Position numbers and translations under genes: made by a program. Of a stretch of DNA of 64,000 nucleotides, positions 61,069 through 64,000 are shown one piece after another; the stretch's first letter is position 1, and each line of letters starts with the position of its first letter. The notes beneath the pieces were generated by a model, which worked only from the letters and a program-made list of their open reading frames with translations, ran no database searches and was not told the origin of the DNA. This DNA is from Rhea pennata. Its lineage: Eukaryota > Chordata > Aves > Rheiformes > Rheidae. Location of the stretch: contig NC_084663.1 in NCBI RefSeq assembly GCF_028389875.1, positions 165,400,301-165,464,300 of the forward strand. Reading direction: 5' to 3'.

Positions 61069-62032
61069 AAGAAAAAGTATATTTACTTGCATACTTGCAA
61101 ATTTGTATATTTTAAAGTTATGTGCTCTGCACATGTTTGTATATGATCAAAGGGCGTTATGCGTATGTGAACAGAGTATCTCATGCACGGAGCACAAGTT
61201 GAAATCCAGCTTTCAGTGAAATGCAATGCTAAGGCACAGTTATGCTTTCATAGGTTTTCATGTGCAAGTCTAATCATAAAAGAGTGCAGAAGACCCTACA
61301 TGTGATGTGTAAATGTCTTCAGCAGACCTCTGTCAACTTGTATGCTAACACCCCAGGGTGCTAAGCCCAGGAACAGTTGTAAAGAATCACCTTCTGTTTA
61401 ATGATCAGGCTTCCCCGAAGGTATGTTCTTCTTTTTGCAGGTGTAAAAGGAGTACCACGCTCAAATGCTCTTTCCTGGGGCCTGAAATAAGCAAGAACTG
61501 TTATCTGAATGAGATACAACTTTGCTGTGTGAACCAGAACACTTGCTCGTTTAGATACTAGCAGATAGTGTGCCTGACCTTGCAGAAGGTTTTAGAAAGT
61601 TTCTCAGGGGAACAAAGTATCTACTTTTATTATTAAAGTGTCTCTGAAATTCCTCTTTTGATGCAAAACCAATTGATTGGTTTTAGAAAGTTTAGAAAGG
61701 TTTTAGACTGAGCTCTAAGATACCTCTTCTAGTCAGGAGAACACAAAAGCAGTCTTGGCACATTTTTATTGATATTATTTAAAATATTTCTGATATCCCT
61801 TATGAAATATATGATAGGTGAAATAAAAATAATTCATTGATATTAATTACAGATGTTTTACATAAGTTTCTTATGATTACATCATTTTTGAAGAATGTGT
61901 TTGCTCTGAATTCATAATTTTGTTTTGAATATATGAGATTTTATGTATACATACTTGCATTTTTAAGCCCTGTCAGATTTATGTGTTTGGCACTTGTCTG
62001 TGTTTCTGTGTTTTTCTCTGTCACAAACATAC

Positions 62033-62056
62033 AGACACACACACACACACACAGAG
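62033..62056 (+). repeat. (CA)n microsatellite
   Basis: About 11 CA units followed by GAGAGA. Confidence 0.9.
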
Positions 62057-63319
62057 AGAAATATTATTTTGTTCATATAAAAAAGGACCATTTTAAATAA
62101 CCTGAGCAACTTAACTCTTTCAGTGAAACCATTTTGGAAGTGCTGATGTTTCATAAACCTGAAATAGTGTTAAAATTATGATGTAAAAAGTGAATATTGC
62201 ACATACGTTACATTTTAATTATTCTAGTCCTGTGATAATGAGATATTAAAATGTGTAATGAATAGAAAATCTGATTTCTTACTTTTAACTTGCTAGGCTG
62301 CTAGATTATTTTGGTAGCACACATGAGGTTTAAATAGTTATTAGTGTAGAAATATCGTGTTACTATTCCATTCATTCTGATTCTAATTAACGTAATATTT
62401 TTATTAAAGAATCTGTACTTAAAGTTCTGCAGAGTTTTGCAGAATATTTATTTCAATATGCATGAATTGCATGAGAAGGCACAGCTCTGTATTCCTTTCT
62501 CAGATCTGCTATTTGAATGGAGACTACATAGTCTGAAAGTATTGCTTTCAGTGGAAAGTTATATCTGACTATCTGAATTGAAATTGTGATTATAATCCTG
62601 AGAGTGAGAAAATCAAACAATTAATGTTGCCAAATTTATGGGGGACAAAGTGGTCTTTATTGCCATCACAGTGAGGTGCCTTTTGCTAATTTAGCTTTCA
62701 CTTACTCTTCAGTGAACTCTTCAGTGAACCAAGAGATCCTTAAAAAAAAAAAACTTTAAACTGAAAAGCTCTGGGGGAGAGTTGGGAACAACTTGTTTAA
62801 TCTTCATAAGAAATACAAATAAAGATGGGGAAAATGAATGAGGATGGAACTACAGGGAAGACAGGTAAACCAAAGGACATGTCAAGGACCTAGTTTATTC
62901 ATATACCAGCTATAACTGTAATATGTCTGTCCTCTTTCTATGCTGATTCATTTAATAAGAGTAACAGGAACTACTGATCTAGAACAAGGAATCAGATATT
63001 ACAGGGAAAAAGAAACATGATGGCACCGATATCATAGGTAGAATATATGGCAAATGAAGGATACATTTTGTTTAGGAAAGACAGAAAAAAGATGATAGAA
63101 TAATTGCGTATTAATACACCAAAGACTATTAAGAAATACAGACTGTTGAGCAGTAGTGCAATAACTAAATTAAATTTGATGGCAAGGATGAAATAGAGTC
63201 TATTTGAATGAAAATTATTGTGAAAAGAATAGGAAAAAAGCTTCATGGGGACAGCATCTATTATGAATCTCCTGGTAGAGAGTTGATATAGCTAGCAATC
63301 CTTACAAATACTGCGGCGG

Positions 63320-63363
63320 AAAAAAAAAAAAAAAAAAGAAAAAAGAAAAAAAAAGAAAGAAAG
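63320..63363 (+). repeat. A-rich tract
   Basis: A runs with single G interruptions. No SINE or processed-gene body is recognisable upstream. Confidence 0.88.
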
Positions 63364-64000
63364 AATAGAAATTGTGTGATTATACACATTATTTGTGTGA
63401 TTATCCACAGGCAAATATCAGAAAAAAAAAGGAAAAAAAAAACATTTCAACTGATAAAATTCAGGACCATATGAATTTGGTCAAGACAGAAGATAGTTTC
63501 TTTTATGAAATAGACACTGAGCCAACAAGAGATAATGATATCTTATGCTTAGTTCTGGTGGGAAATAGAATCTGCTGGAAACACTGATGATAAAAAATAA
63601 TCTTAGATCTTGTGATTTTGAGCTTAAGTTCATATTAAATTACAAGATAGAAAAATGCAGCTCTATGGCTACAGTCCAGTATTTTAGAAAGACAAACTCT
63701 GAGGAAAAAGAAAAGATTATTGAGTGAGTGAGTACCAATGAATTCAGAGAAGACATAGTATTACTTCAAGTAAAGAATATAAAAAGTATTTGATGTTTAC
63801 ATTTCAAGCAAGTGGAAAAAAATAGAAATGAAGAAGAATTCTCTGAAGAAAAAAAAAGCCTTAAACAGGTTGTTAAGAATAATCACAGAACCTATAAAGA
63901 ATGAGGAAAAAAAAAGATATTGATTAGAAGGAGAAATCATCATCAATGATTAGAAGGTATAAAAACAATTTGAGAATGGTCAGAAACCTTGTTAAACTGA

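Larger units (their letters stand above)
61067..64000. other. AT-rich 5' flank of SLITRK5
   Basis: No gene recognised upstream of the CpG island. Short frames are domain-free. It contains (CA)n and A-rich tracts and a direct repeat of GGTTTTAGAAAGTTT (61588 and 61679). Confidence 0.6.

Noticed and set aside
60238..61134. 298-codon minus-strand frame upstream of SLITRK5
   Set aside because: Includes a poly-Phe run from the A45 tract and CpG-island low-complexity sequence. An artefact.

Overview
The window reads as amniote, most likely bird, nuclear DNA. The grounds are a single-exon SLITRK5 coding region, three degenerate CR1 LINE fragments (one still carrying the 8-bp CR1 3' tail), few interspersed repeats overall, and a compact GC-rich promoter in an AT-rich gene desert. 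No prokaryotic gene, CRISPR array, operon or tRNA/rRNA gene is visible.

Layout. Bases 1-52,600 are AT-rich intergenic DNA lying 3' of the gene. They hold an unexplained GC-rich island (~690-1,015), a MIR/CORE-SINE-like relic (~6,988-7,148), two plus-strand CR1 fragments (~12,233-13,065 and ~14,430-15,906), a minus-strand CR1 fragment (~21,995-22,463), a tRNA-SINE-head-like relic (~27,201-27,300), several eroded copies of what look like old palindromic elements (~24.1, 38.3, 39.7, 40.8, 44.5 and 53.2-53.5 kb), and many simple repeats. Bases 52,600-54,232 are the probable 3' UTR and flank of the gene. Bases 54,233-57,097 (minus strand) encode a complete 954-residue SLITRK5. A strong splice acceptor sits 8 bases before its ATG, and an intron of about 2.5 kb leads to a donor-like site at ~59,578 in a large CpG island (~59,560-60,960) that should hold the promoter and the untranslated first exon. 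A 45-base A tract closes the upstream edge of the island; 61,067-64,000 is AT-rich upstream flank.

The only gene with an intact function here is SLITRK5, a postsynaptic leucine-rich-repeat adhesion receptor that in other vertebrates binds presynaptic LAR-type receptor tyrosine phosphatases and influences TrkB trafficking. All other long open frames are shadows of this GC-rich gene and its CpG island, remains of the CR1 reverse transcriptase, or chance frames in AT-rich DNA. I found no convincing undescribed biological system. The more unusual items are the within-exon GC shift and homopolymer expansions of SLITRK5, the repeat-rich CpG island, two perfect palindromes (27,648-27,671 and 50,500-50,532), an orphan CR1-like tail, and the eroded palindromic repeat family.
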